Assembly (NCBI RefSeq): GCF_024622975.1
Contig: NZ_JANJZT010000015.1
Location: forward strand, 1 to 64,000
From: Blautia caecimuris
GTDB lineage: Bacteria; Bacillota; Clostridia; Lachnospirales; Lachnospiraceae
Direction of reading: 5' to 3'
Length of the DNA stretch: 64,000 nt
Under the pieces are notes generated by a model. It worked only from the letters and a program-made list of their open reading frames with translations, searched no databases and was not told the DNA's origin. The translations under genes and the position numbers were made by a program. Shown here piece by piece: positions 18,329 to 26,352 of this stretch (positions are counted from its first letter, which is position 1; every line of letters starts with the position of its first letter).

Positions 18329-19234
18329 CTATTTTACCGCGCCGATCAGCTGACAGATATCCTCTGTCTTCTGGGATTTCATATAGTCCTCAATTCCCCG
18401 GACTACTTCTTCCGCAGCATAAGGATTAAAGAAATTTGCAGTTCCCACAGACACTGCACTTGCACCTGCAAGAATAAATTCCAGCGCATCCTCTGCAGTG
18501 GAGATTCCGCCCATTCCAATAATGGGAAGCTTCACTGCCTGAGCTACCTGGTATACCATGCGGACAGCCACAGGTTTTACAGCCGGGCCTGACATTCCGC
18601 CGGTTTTATTTGCCAGAGCAAATGTTTTTTTATAGATATCGATCTTCATTCCTGTCAGAGTATTGATAAGAGAAAGAATATCTGCGCCTCCGGCCTCCGC
18701 TGCTTTTGCCATTTCCGTGATGTCTGTCACATTAGGGCTGAGCTTCATGATGATCGGCTGCTTTGCATATTTTTTAACTTCTTTTGTAATGGCTTCCAGA
18801 GCCTTTGGATCCTGTCCGAAAGCAATTCCGCCTTCTTTTACGTTTGGGCAGGATACATTGATCTCCAGAAGATCTACCGGTTCATTTCCCAGACGCTCTA
18901 CTACTTCACAGTAGTCTTCTGTGCTTTTTCCGCACACATTTACAATGATCTTTGTGTCATATTTTTTAAGGAACGGAATATCCCTTTCACAGAATACATC
19001 AATTCCCGGATTCTGAAGGCCAATGGCATTCAGCATACCGGAGGCTGTTTCTGCCACACGAGGCGTGGGATTTCCCGGCCACGGTACGTTTGCCACTCCT
19101 TTTGTTACTACAGCGCCCAGTTTATTCAGATCTATAAATTCGCTGTACTCCGCTCCTGAGCCGAAAGTCCCGGAGGCTGTCATAACAGGATTCTTCAGTT
19201 CTACTCCTGCCAGTGTAACGGCTGTCTTTATCAT
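18329..19234 (-). CDS. pyrD: dihydroorotate dehydrogenase B, catalytic subunit
   Basis: A 301-residue type 1B DHODH. The TIM-barrel active-site loop LEINVSCPNVKEGG carries the catalytic Cys typical of class 1 enzymes. The phosphate-binding GMGGIST and SVGTANF segments bind FMN. It works with the pyrK product, which passes electrons to NAD. Its start overlaps the pyrK stop by four bases. Confidence 0.97.
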   Translation of the reverse strand: MIKTAVTLAGVELKNPVMTASGTFGSGAEYSEFIDLNKLGAVVTKGVANVPWPGNPTPRVAETASGMLNAIGLQNPGIDVFCERDIPFLKKYDTKIIVNVCGKSTEDYCEVVERLGNEPVDLLEINVSCPNVKEGGIAFGQDPKALEAITKEVKKYAKQPIIMKLSPNVTDITEMAKAAEAGGADILSLINTLTGMKIDIYKKTFALANKTGGMSGPAVKPVAVRMVYQVAQAVKLPIIGMGGISTAEDALEFILAGASAVSVGTANFFNPYAAEEVVRGIEDYMKSQKTEDICQLIGAVK

Positions 19235-20013
19235 AGCTCCACCTCCGTGCTCAAAAATACAGGACCGTCTTTGCAGATACGTTTATTGTGTACATGGGAA
19301 TGGCTGTCGATCTCCTTTGATTTGCACACACAGGCAAGACAGGCCCCAACGCCGCAGGCCATACGTTCTTCCATAGAAATCCAGCATGGAATATTTTTTT
19401 CCTCCGCATAGGCTTTGATTGCCCGAAGCATAGGTGTGGGTCCGCAGGCAAAAATCACATCTGCTTCCAGAGCATTCTCTCTGATGGCATCCATAACATT
19501 TCCCTTTGTGCCGGTGCTTCCGTCTTCAGTGGCAACACAGACATCTGCATACGCCTGAAACTCATCATTCAGAAACAGCTCATCTCTGTAACCGAGGATC
19601 GCTGTTTTTGTCCCTTTCAGCTCTTTTGCAGTCTGAAGCATAGGAGGAATACCAATTCCTCCGCCCATGAGAAATACACGTTTTCCCTCTGCTTCATGAA
19701 GAGGAAAACCATTTCCCAGCGGTCCCAGAACCTCTACCGGAACGCCTGCATGGAGTCTGGAAAAGGCCTCTGTTCCTGTGTTCTTTCCTGTTACCCGATA
19801 AACAAGACGGATTCTTCCGTTTTCTCTGTCAATTTCACAGATACTGATGGGGCGGGGAAGCAGCTTGCTTCCATCCCGCGTATAAAGTGAAAGAAACTGG
19901 CCCGGCTTCGCCTCCGCAGCCATATGGTCTGCCTGGAGCCACATGCTGTAAATATCTTTCCCGATTCTTTCCTGGCTTACAATCTTTAAGCTTTCTTTTG
20001 TCTTTTTGCTCAT
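19231..20013 (-). CDS. pyrK: dihydroorotate dehydrogenase B, electron transfer subunit
   Basis: A 260-residue FAD and [2Fe-2S] protein. The FAD-binding segment LLPRPISICE, the NAD-binding GGGIGIPPML and the C-terminal iron-sulfur cysteines in MACGVGACLACVC plus a later RICKDGP complete the PyrK pattern. It is a partner of the type 1B PyrD encoded directly downstream. Confidence 0.97.
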   Translation of the reverse strand: MSKKTKESLKIVSQERIGKDIYSMWLQADHMAAEAKPGQFLSLYTRDGSKLLPRPISICEIDRENGRIRLVYRVTGKNTGTEAFSRLHAGVPVEVLGPLGNGFPLHEAEGKRVFLMGGGIGIPPMLQTAKELKGTKTAILGYRDELFLNDEFQAYADVCVATEDGSTGTKGNVMDAIRENALEADVIFACGPTPMLRAIKAYAEEKNIPCWISMEERMACGVGACLACVCKSKEIDSHSHVHNKRICKDGPVFLSTEVEL

Positions 20014-20042
20014 CTCTTTCCTCCTGAATCAGTTCGTCCTGA

Positions 20043-20972
20043 TTATTTGCGGCCTTCCAGAGCTCCGCTGATATCAGCGATCATATCTTTTACCGCCTGT
20101 CTGGATGCGTCTGCAAAGTTCTTTTCACCAAATTCTGCGTAAGCTTCCTGTTTATAAGCCGCAATAATTCCTCTTGAGGAGTTTACAATAGCTCCCAGAC
20201 CATCCTCGTTAAAGAAATGAACCAGATCTTTGCCCTTGCCGCCCTGAGCGCCGTAGCCTGGCACAAGAATAAAGGTTTTCGGCATAAGTTTACGGAGAAC
20301 TTTTCCCATTTCCGGATAAGTTGCGCCCACAACAGCTCCAACATAGCTATATCCGTTACCCATATGTTCCTCGCCCCACTGAGCAACCTTTTCACCTACC
20401 CACTCATAGAGAGGACGTCCCTCGATCAGGCGGTCCTGGAACTCGCCGCTGGAAGGATTTGATGTTTTTACAAGAATAAAAAGACCTTTGTTTTCTTCTT
20501 TACATACGTCGATAAACGGTTTTACGCCATCAGATCCAAGATACGGATTCACGGTTGCAAAATCCTCGTCAAAGCCCGCATAGCTTTTGGTTCCTACCTG
20601 AACATGGCCCAGATGTCCCACTGCATATGCGGCAGAAGTAGATCCGATATCTCCTCTCTTAATGTCTCCGATCACTACAAGATCTTTTTCTTTACAATAG
20701 TCTACTGTTTTTTTGTATGCCTGAAGTCCCGGGATCCCGAACTGCTCATACATGGCGATCTGTGGTTTTACTGCCGGGATCAGATCACAGGTGGAATCCA
20801 CAATTGCCTTATTAAACTGCCAGATTGCCTCCGCAGCGCCCTCCAGTGTCTCGCCAAATTCTGCAAATGCATTATCCTGGATATGCTTTGGGATGTAATT
20901 CAGCATCGGATCCAGCCCCACTACGATAGGAGCATTTGTTTTTTTAATTTTTTCAACCAGTTTATTAATCAT
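20043..20972 (-). CDS. pyrF: orotidine 5'-phosphate decarboxylase (long type)
   Basis: A 309-residue OMP decarboxylase of the longer subfamily. It begins near VGLDPMLNYIPKH and has the catalytic VIGDIKRGDIG segment (the Asp-Lys-Asp set) and a phosphate-binding PGYGAQGGKG loop. It is the first gene of pyrF-pyrK-pyrD. No attenuator or PyrR-like leader was seen upstream. Confidence 0.96.
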   Translation of the reverse strand: MINKLVEKIKKTNAPIVVGLDPMLNYIPKHIQDNAFAEFGETLEGAAEAIWQFNKAIVDSTCDLIPAVKPQIAMYEQFGIPGLQAYKKTVDYCKEKDLVVIGDIKRGDIGSTSAAYAVGHLGHVQVGTKSYAGFDEDFATVNPYLGSDGVKPFIDVCKEENKGLFILVKTSNPSSGEFQDRLIEGRPLYEWVGEKVAQWGEEHMGNGYSYVGAVVGATYPEMGKVLRKLMPKTFILVPGYGAQGGKGKDLVHFFNEDGLGAIVNSSRGIIAAYKQEAYAEFGEKNFADASRQAVKDMIADISGALEGRK

Positions 20973-21134
20973 AAAAATTTCCTCCTGAAATTTATTTTTA
21001 CATACTTAAACATATCATACACGAAACCAGAGATTTAATAAAGTATTTTTTGCCTGTTTTTCATATTTATAAAATACATTTATTTTCTCACTGTCTCCCT
21101 TGTGTCAGTTTTTTTACAATCCTTAAGAATAATC

Positions 21135-21163
21135 TTGACAATTTAAAATATGAGCTATATAAT
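21135..21163 (+). promoter_or_regulatory. consensus promoter of cspA
   Basis: TTGACA (21135-21140) and TATAAT (21158-21163) match the sigma-A consensus perfectly with a 17-base spacer. Transcription would begin about 21170, leaving a leader of about 130 bases. Confidence 0.9.
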
Positions 21164-21170
21164 CATAACC

Positions 21171-21271
21171 AAGTCCACTACATTATTAATATAAAATCAC
21201 TAGTTTTTAGAGATTATATATTACATGATATAGTCTGTAAAATCTGGTGATTTTTTTCGTCAGATGGACTT
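21171..21271 (+). promoter_or_regulatory. nested-stem 5' leader of cspA mRNA
   Basis: Three nested stems can form. AAGTCCA (21171-21177) pairs with TGGACTT (21265-21271). AAAATCAC (21193-21200) pairs with GTGATTTT (21247-21254). AGATTATA pairs with TATAGTCT around 21211-21236 with one G-U pair. The ribosome site GGAGGT lies outside. Long structured leaders regulate cold-shock mRNAs in other bacteria. Confidence 0.65.
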
Positions 21272-21301
21272 TTAACTTTTTATTTTTATGGAGGTAACAT
21301 C

Positions 21302-21502
21302 ATGAACAAGGGGACTGTAAAATGGTTCAACGCAGAAAAAGGATACGGCTTCATCACAGGTGAAGATGGCGCTGATGTATTTGTACACTTTTCTGCAATC
21401 AACGGCGAAGGATTCAAATCTCTTGATGAGGGACAGGCCGTAACTTATGATCTGACAGAAGGCGCTCGCGGAATGCAGGCAGCTAATGTTACAAAATTAT
21501 AA
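21302..21502 (+). CDS. cold shock protein
   Basis: A 66-residue single CSD protein. RNP1 is KGYGFI and RNP2 is VFVHF, both with the aromatic RNA-binding residues. It begins [13 protein letters not shown] as usual. It acts as an RNA chaperone in the cytosol. It has a consensus promoter, a long leader and a terminator of its own. Confidence 0.98.
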   Translation: MNKGTVKWFNAEKGYGFITGEDGADVFVHFSAINGEGFKSLDEGQAVTYDLTEGARGMQAANVTKL

Positions 21503-21545
21503 TAAGTTATTATCTGTTCATATCGGATAGCATTCGTATTGATCA

Positions 21546-21577
21546 CAAAAATCCCCGGCATATACCGGGGATTTTTC
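21546..21577. terminator. bidirectional terminator
   Basis: ATCCCCGG and CCGGGGAT (around 21551-21572) form an eight-pair stem. It is flanked by A and T runs, so it can end cspA on the plus strand and the 84-residue gene on the minus strand. Confidence 0.9.
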
Positions 21578-21585
21578 TTATTTGC

Positions 21586-21840
21586 TTATTCTGTTGTTTC
21601 TGCTGAAAGTCCGGCTACATAGCTGTCCAGAGCAGATGTGTCCATAGTAGTCTGTGTTACAACAGAATCCTGTTTCTGTTCTATTTTGTCGTAAACAGAA
21701 TATCCGATCCATGCAACAAGAGCCACACAGACAACTACGCCCACAATTCTTTCCAGCCAGTCATAAAACTTCTCTTTTTTCTGTTCTTTGCTGTGACCGT
21801 TTTTTCTTGCTTTATACTGATCCACTTTTTTCTGGCTCAT
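21586..21840 (-). CDS. small single-span membrane protein
   Basis: An 84-residue protein with a lysine-rich N-terminus (residues 1-30), one membrane helix (about 33-50, VVVCVALVAWIGYSVY) and an external Ser/Thr/Gln-rich tail. I recognise no family. It has an independent position between cspA and the DegV gene and uses the shared terminator. Confidence 0.7.
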   Translation of the reverse strand: MSQKKVDQYKARKNGHSKEQKKEKFYDWLERIVGVVVCVALVAWIGYSVYDKIEQKQDSVVTQTTMDTSALDSYVAGLSAETTE

Positions 21841-21938
21841 AACTGAATCTCCTTTACTGTAAATAGGCTGCTGTTCATTGCTGCAGCAGCTGAATATAGA
21901 GATAATTATAGCACGTCATCTACATTCATGCAATGCTT

Positions 21939-22778
21939 TTAAACAGCCACGATCACTCCGCCGTTATTGGCATACATACTGCTGACACCTGCTGTATCCA
22001 GAACAATGATCTCTTTGGTTGTAAGCCTTTCCTGAAGGGCGTCCTTTAAAAGCATTGCGCGCTCTCTGCAGTTGCAGTGGGAAATCGCCAGAACCTTTGT
22101 CTCACTGTTTTCTGTCTTTTCAGCAACATGCTGAACCATTTTTATAAGAGCTTTATTGATTCCTCTTGCCTGATCAAGCTGACAGATAGTTCCCTCATCT
22201 GTAGATCCCATAACCGGTTTGATCTTCAGGGCGCTTGCAACAAGAGATTTTACTCTGCTGAGACGTCCGTTCTTGCGAAGGGTCTCCAGATCATCCAGAA
22301 CAAAAAATGTGTTCTGTTCTGCTATATATTTCTCAACCCTTTCCACGGTTTCCCGAAAAGAACAGCCTGCTTCCTCACATTCCTGGATCTTCATTCCGAT
22401 CAACGTTTCTCCTACAGAAGCTGACCGGGAATTAAATACATAAACATTTCTTCCCGGATTCTCCTCCAGAAACAGATCTTTTCCAATCACTGCACTGTTA
22501 TAGGAACCGCTCAGTTCTGAGGATAAAGTCACCGCGTAAATATGATCCGCCTCACATTCATATGCCTTCATATAGCGTTCCGGAGACGGACATGCCGATT
22601 TCGGGCATTCCGGGCAGGCAGCTACTTTTTTCAAAAACTCAGCCTGATCAAAAGTTTCATCATCTATCACCGTCTCCCCGCCTACATTCAATGTCAGCGG
22701 AACAGATTCAAAACGTTCATCATCTTTCCATTCGTCAAGGAATTCTCCGCAACTGTCTATAATAATTTTATAACTCAA
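21939..22778 (-). CDS. DegV family fatty-acid-binding protein
   Basis: A 279-residue DegV protein. DegV/FakB proteins hold a fatty acid for phosphorylation by FakA. The N-terminal IIIDSCGEF, the ligand region LSSELSGSYNSA and the later LRKNGRLS match the family. The start codon is TTG at 22778 with GAGGA nine bases upstream; no ATG alternative fits the family start. No FakA gene is in the window. Confidence 0.92.
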   Translation of the reverse strand: MSYKIIIDSCGEFLDEWKDDERFESVPLTLNVGGETVIDDETFDQAEFLKKVAACPECPKSACPSPERYMKAYECEADHIYAVTLSSELSGSYNSAVIGKDLFLEENPGRNVYVFNSRSASVGETLIGMKIQECEEAGCSFRETVERVEKYIAEQNTFFVLDDLETLRKNGRLSRVKSLVASALKIKPVMGSTDEGTICQLDQARGINKALIKMVQHVAEKTENSETKVLAISHCNCRERAMLLKDALQERLTTKEIIVLDTAGVSSMYANNGGVIVAV

Positions 22779-22926
22779 TTATATCGTCCTCTTTTCCATT
22801 ATATGTAGTATCGAATACCACGTTTATATTACCATATCACCTGACATTTGAAAAGACTTTTTCTAAAAACTCTGTTCTTTTTTTCATTTCTGTTTTATAA
22901 TAAAAAAAAATCAAGGGAGCCTGAAT

Positions 22927-23427
22927 ATGCTTGCACTGAAAATCAACGATGTCAAAGGATTCATGAACCATCTTCTGATCGGGAATACTTTTGACCATTT
23001 TCCCATGGCAGAAGTTTCTGTCACAACCTTTAATACTTTTTCCATAGACGGGATGATAAAGAAAGAATTTTTTGATACCGACACACAAAATATCCTGACC
23101 CAAAACAGAGCAGTTTATTCTGCATGGAAGGAAATAAGACCTTTTTGTTTTTCAATCATACGCGGAAGGCGAACTCCACTGCAATTCAAAATTGTATTTC
23201 AGCTTTCGCCTGAACAGTTTTTCTCTATTTTTGAAGAAAAAGAGTCTGATCTTTTTTCTGCTGTCAGCAGTTTTTCTTTCATTATACAGTATAAAAACAA
23301 TATGCTTCTGTGTACTACAGGAATCTCTCAAATATACTTTTCCATGGACAAACGTGCTGAACAGTTCTGGGACGTTTCCGTTCACAACTTTTTCCGCGGT
23401 CTCGGTATTGACTGTGAATCCCTGTAA
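22927..23427 (+). CDS. DUF5721-like family protein
   Basis: A 166-residue soluble protein resembling DUF5721 of clostridia: LALKINDVKGFMNHLLIG at the start, then FFRGLGI near the end. No catalytic motif is evident. AAGGGAG precedes the ATG and a TATAAT lies at 22896-22901. It is transcribed away from DegV and converges on the Spo0A-domain gene with 28 bases between. Confidence 0.75.
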   Translation: MLALKINDVKGFMNHLLIGNTFDHFPMAEVSVTTFNTFSIDGMIKKEFFDTDTQNILTQNRAVYSAWKEIRPFCFSIIRGRRTPLQFKIVFQLSPEQFFSIFEEKESDLFSAVSSFSFIIQYKNNMLLCTTGISQIYFSMDKRAEQFWDVSVHNFFRGLGIDCESL

Positions 23428-23455
23428 AACAGTTTTCTTTTATCTTTTTTATCAA

Positions 23456-23782
23456 CTATCTGTCATCTGAACTGAGATAAAATGCCAGCATGTCTACAAA
23501 CTCGCTGTTTGTAGGCTTGTAACTCAGAGGATATCCGGCAATCCTGTCCATTTGATCTTTATTCGCACACCAGCAGACATTGACTACAGTCCGGATATCA
23601 TGTTCAATATTGTTCGGGGTAGATTTATATTTTCTCGCCAACGGAGGATACACATCCTTGGTAATTCTCAGGGGATATCCGGCTGTCTCCATGGACAGTT
23701 TTACAGCATCTGCCACAAAATAATATCCTTTGTACTTCGATGTTACTCCCATCTGTCTGATTAAATGGTATACTTTCCTCAT
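23456..23782 (-). CDS. stand-alone Spo0A C-terminal DNA-binding domain protein
   Basis: A 108-residue protein that aligns by eye with the effector domain of Spo0A. The fold segments are MGVTSKYKGYYFVADAV, VYPPLARKYKSTPNNIEHDIR (recognition helix region) and the C-terminal KPTNSEFVDMLA. The receiver domain is absent, and the upstream sequence has no remnant of one. It could bind 0A-box-like DNA without phosphorylation, but its targets are unknown. It has its own promoter about 165 bases upstream. Confidence 0.9.
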   Translation of the reverse strand: MRKVYHLIRQMGVTSKYKGYYFVADAVKLSMETAGYPLRITKDVYPPLARKYKSTPNNIEHDIRTVVNVCWCANKDQMDRIAGYPLSYKPTNSEFVDMLAFYLSSDDR

Positions 23783-23953
23783 TTCTTTCTCCTCTGAAAT
23801 TTATTTCTAATTTTCTTTTTCTCCCATATACTATACGACAATTTATCAATATTTTTCTATTTACTAAATAACTCGTGGAATATCGAAAGAAAAAGTAATT
23901 TTCATAATTTTTTCGAGATTCTTCAACAAAACCTTGCTCGGACATACTTTTCT

Positions 23954-23982
23954 AGCATAAGAATCACGATGTAATTTGTCAA
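23954..23982 (-). promoter_or_regulatory. promoter of the Spo0A-domain gene
   Basis: On the minus strand TTGACA (23977-23982) and TATGCT (23954-23959) are separated by 17 bases. The predicted leader is about 165 bases. Confidence 0.7.
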
Positions 23983-24125
23983 TATTAATTTTTGGCGTTT
24001 TATATCAAAATAATACAAAAATTTATATTTTTTACTCTATCAGAACATCTTGTACTTATTTTTTTATGTCTGTCTCTTTATTTTCTTTAAAAAAGAATAG
24101 TTTCTTGTCTTTTAGAAAACATACA

Positions 24126-24157
24126 AAAATCCCGGTTACCTTTTCAGGCACCGGGAC
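24126..24157 (-). terminator. terminator of htpG
   Basis: On the minus strand TCCCGGT and ACCGGGA form a stem with an inner CCT/AGG pairing, followed by TTTTTG. Confidence 0.85.
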
Positions 24158-24178
24158 TTTACTCACATTCATTTTGGT

Positions 24179-26230
24179 TTATTTTGTCAGCAGCATCAAA
24201 ATATCATTGCTTCTCTGAACAAATTTTGTCATTTCATCTGGTGAAAGCTGCTTGTGACTGATCATTGCCAGATCATAAAGCTGTTCACAGATAACTGCTG
24301 CATGTTCAGACTCCTGATTCTCTGCAAGGAACTTCACCAGAGGATGGTTAATGTTTAAGACAAGTGTTTCCTGTCCGCCAAACATTCCCGGATCCATTCC
24401 ATACATATTATACATTTTCATCATATCCTGCATACGACGGCTTTCCTCAGAAAGCATCATCATTGCGGATACTGCTTCATTCTTCAGACTTTCTACTTTC
24501 ACTTCAAGCTTTTCTTTATTCAAATTTTTACGGAAAAGCTCTGTCAGCGTTTTTGCTGTATCGTCATCAGCAGCGTCTCCGCCCTTCAGCTCTTCTGTCA
24601 GATCTGCATCAATTCTCTTAAACTGAAGTGTCTGATCTCTCTGCTCAAGATGAGAAATAAAGGCAGTATCAATATTATGAGAAAGAATCACCGCATTCTT
24701 TCCAGCTTCCTTAAACATATTAATATACTGGCTCTGCTGTACCGGATCTGTTACATAAAATACTGTTGTCTTTTCCGGTTCTTTCTCATCTTTATTTTCT
24801 TCTGCATTTTCCTGAGTCTCTTCCTCAGTGTGTTCTGCCTCTTCCTTCTTGTTTGCCTCTATACAGTCTTTAAGGGTAAGGTATTTGTTGTCCAGATCCT
24901 TAAACAGAATATAGTCATGAAGCTTGTCTGCAAACTTTGAGTCTTTAATACATCCAAATTTAATAAACGGACTGATGTCATCCCAGTATTTTTCGTATGC
25001 CTCGCGGTCTGTCTTACACATTCCGGTCAGCTTGTCAGCTACTTTTTTCGCAATATATTCAGAAATCTTCTGAACAAATCCATCGTTCTGAAGTGCGCTT
25101 CTTGATACGTTCAGCGGAAGATCCGGACAGTCGATCACGCCTTTCAGAAGCAACAGGAATTCCGGAATCACTTCTTTGATATTATCTGCAATAAATACCT
25201 GATTGTTGTAAAGTTTAATGGTTCCCTCAATGGAATCATACTCTGTATTGATCTTCGGGAAATACAGGATTCCTTTCAGGTTAAATGGATAGTCCATGTT
25301 CAGATGGATCCAGAACAGCGGCTCTTTATAATCCATAAATACTTTACGGTAAAATTCTTTATATTCTTCATCTGTACATTCGTTTGGATGTTTCATCCAG
25401 AGCGGCTGAGGATTACTTAAAGAAACCGGACGTTTGTTGATCTTTACACGGTCTCTTGCAGGAGAAATTTCTACGATTTCCTTTTCTCCCTTGTCATTTT
25501 CTTTTTCCTCTGTTTTTGCCTCTTCGTGAATATGCTCCACAACAACATCGTCATCTCTTAAATCAGCTTCATCAATTGTCTCATATTCCTGCTCTGCATT
25601 TTCTTTTGCAAGATAAATATTTACAGGCATAAAGGAGCAGTATTTTTCAAGAACCTCACGCATACGGTATTCATTACAGAATTCCAGGCTCTCTTCATTC
25701 AGAAACAACGTGATCTCTGTACCTACGGTATCTTTATTTCCGTCCTGAATGTCATATTCTGTTCCGCCGTCACAGGTCCAGTGAACCGGAACAGAGCCTT
25801 CTTTATAGGAAAGCGTATCAATATGCACTTCATCTGCTACCATAAATGCAGAATAAAAGCCCAGGCCAAAATGCCCGATCATCTGATCATCTGTTGTTTT
25901 ATCTTTATATTTCTCCAGAAATTCTGTAGCGCCGGAAAAAGCGATCTGAGTGATGTATTCCTCCACCTCGTCTGCAGTCATACCAATACCGTTATCGGTG
26001 AATTTCAGAGTCTTTTTTTCAGAATCAACGGTTACCTGGATTGCAGGCTTATAATTTTCCGGGAAACTATATTCTCCCATTACCTCCAGCTTTTTCAGTT
26101 TGGTAATTGCATCGCATCCGTTTGATACAAGCTCGCGCACAAAAATATCATGATCTGAATAAAGCCACTTTTTTATAATAGGAAAAATGTTGTCACTGTT
26201 AATTGATAAGTTACCATGCTTTACAGCCAT
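24179..26230 (-). CDS. htpG: chaperone HtpG (Hsp90)
   Basis: A 683-residue Hsp90 family chaperone. The GHKL ATPase motifs are clear: LVSNGCDAITKL, DNGIGMT and GHFGLGFYSAFMVAD. A middle domain and a C-terminal dimerisation domain follow. A highly charged Glu/Lys-rich insert lies near residues 475-500. I chose the ATG at 26230, ten bases after AAGGAG; the in-frame GTG at 26239 is too close to that site. A CIRCE element shows control by HrcA. Confidence 0.96.
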   Translation of the reverse strand: MAVKHGNLSINSDNIFPIIKKWLYSDHDIFVRELVSNGCDAITKLKKLEVMGEYSFPENYKPAIQVTVDSEKKTLKFTDNGIGMTADEVEEYITQIAFSGATEFLEKYKDKTTDDQMIGHFGLGFYSAFMVADEVHIDTLSYKEGSVPVHWTCDGGTEYDIQDGNKDTVGTEITLFLNEESLEFCNEYRMREVLEKYCSFMPVNIYLAKENAEQEYETIDEADLRDDDVVVEHIHEEAKTEEKENDKGEKEIVEISPARDRVKINKRPVSLSNPQPLWMKHPNECTDEEYKEFYRKVFMDYKEPLFWIHLNMDYPFNLKGILYFPKINTEYDSIEGTIKLYNNQVFIADNIKEVIPEFLLLLKGVIDCPDLPLNVSRSALQNDGFVQKISEYIAKKVADKLTGMCKTDREAYEKYWDDISPFIKFGCIKDSKFADKLHDYILFKDLDNKYLTLKDCIEANKKEEAEHTEEETQENAEENKDEKEPEKTTVFYVTDPVQQSQYINMFKEAGKNAVILSHNIDTAFISHLEQRDQTLQFKRIDADLTEELKGGDAADDDTAKTLTELFRKNLNKEKLEVKVESLKNEAVSAMMMLSEESRRMQDMMKMYNMYGMDPGMFGGQETLVLNINHPLVKFLAENQESEHAAVICEQLYDLAMISHKQLSPDEMTKFVQRSNDILMLLTK

Positions 26231-26269
26231 GTATTCCACACTCCTTTGTTTTTTTCATTTCTGTGATAT

Positions 26270-26298
26270 ATAGTAATACCCTTTCTCATAAAAGTCAA
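26270..26298 (-). promoter_or_regulatory. promoter of htpG
   Basis: On the minus strand TTGACT (26293-26298) and TACTAT (26270-26275) are separated by 17 bases, just downstream of the CIRCE element. Confidence 0.7.
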
Positions 26299-26305
26299 GA
26301 AAAAA

Positions 26306-26332
26306 CTAGCACTCACATTAAATGAGTGCTAG
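26306..26332. promoter_or_regulatory. CIRCE element (HrcA operator)
   Basis: CTAGCACTC-N9-GAGTGCTAG matches the CIRCE consensus TTAGCACTC-N9-GAGTGCTAA at all but the outermost base pair. It lies eight bases upstream of the -35 of htpG. On the minus strand it is followed by six T residues, so it also has the form of a terminator for the surface protein gene. Confidence 0.93.
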
Positions 26333-26352
26333 TAATTTTGTTTTGTAACTTT

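Larger units (their letters stand above)
20973..21301. other. divergent pyrF-cspA intergenic region
   Basis: These 329 bases hold the pyrF upstream side (AT-rich, a TATGAT hexamer but no good -35) and the consensus cspA promoter with a structured leader. No gene was seen. No uracil-responsive element was recognised for pyrF. Confidence 0.6.
23783..24178. other. gene-free region with promoter and htpG terminator
   Basis: These 396 bases are very AT-rich. They hold a promoter for the Spo0A-domain gene and the terminator of htpG. Short reading frames here overlap the coding sequence in another frame or have no ribosome site. No RNA gene was recognised. Confidence 0.6.

Noticed and set aside
23625-23945. 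106-residue frame overlapping the Spo0A-domain gene
   Set aside because: It reads the leader and then the coding sequence in another frame; no ribosome site and no recognisable family.
24001-24125. Possible short coding region on the plus strand near 23976-24218
   Set aside because: Poly-Phe/Leu composition from AT-rich DNA, no ribosome site, and it crosses the htpG terminator.
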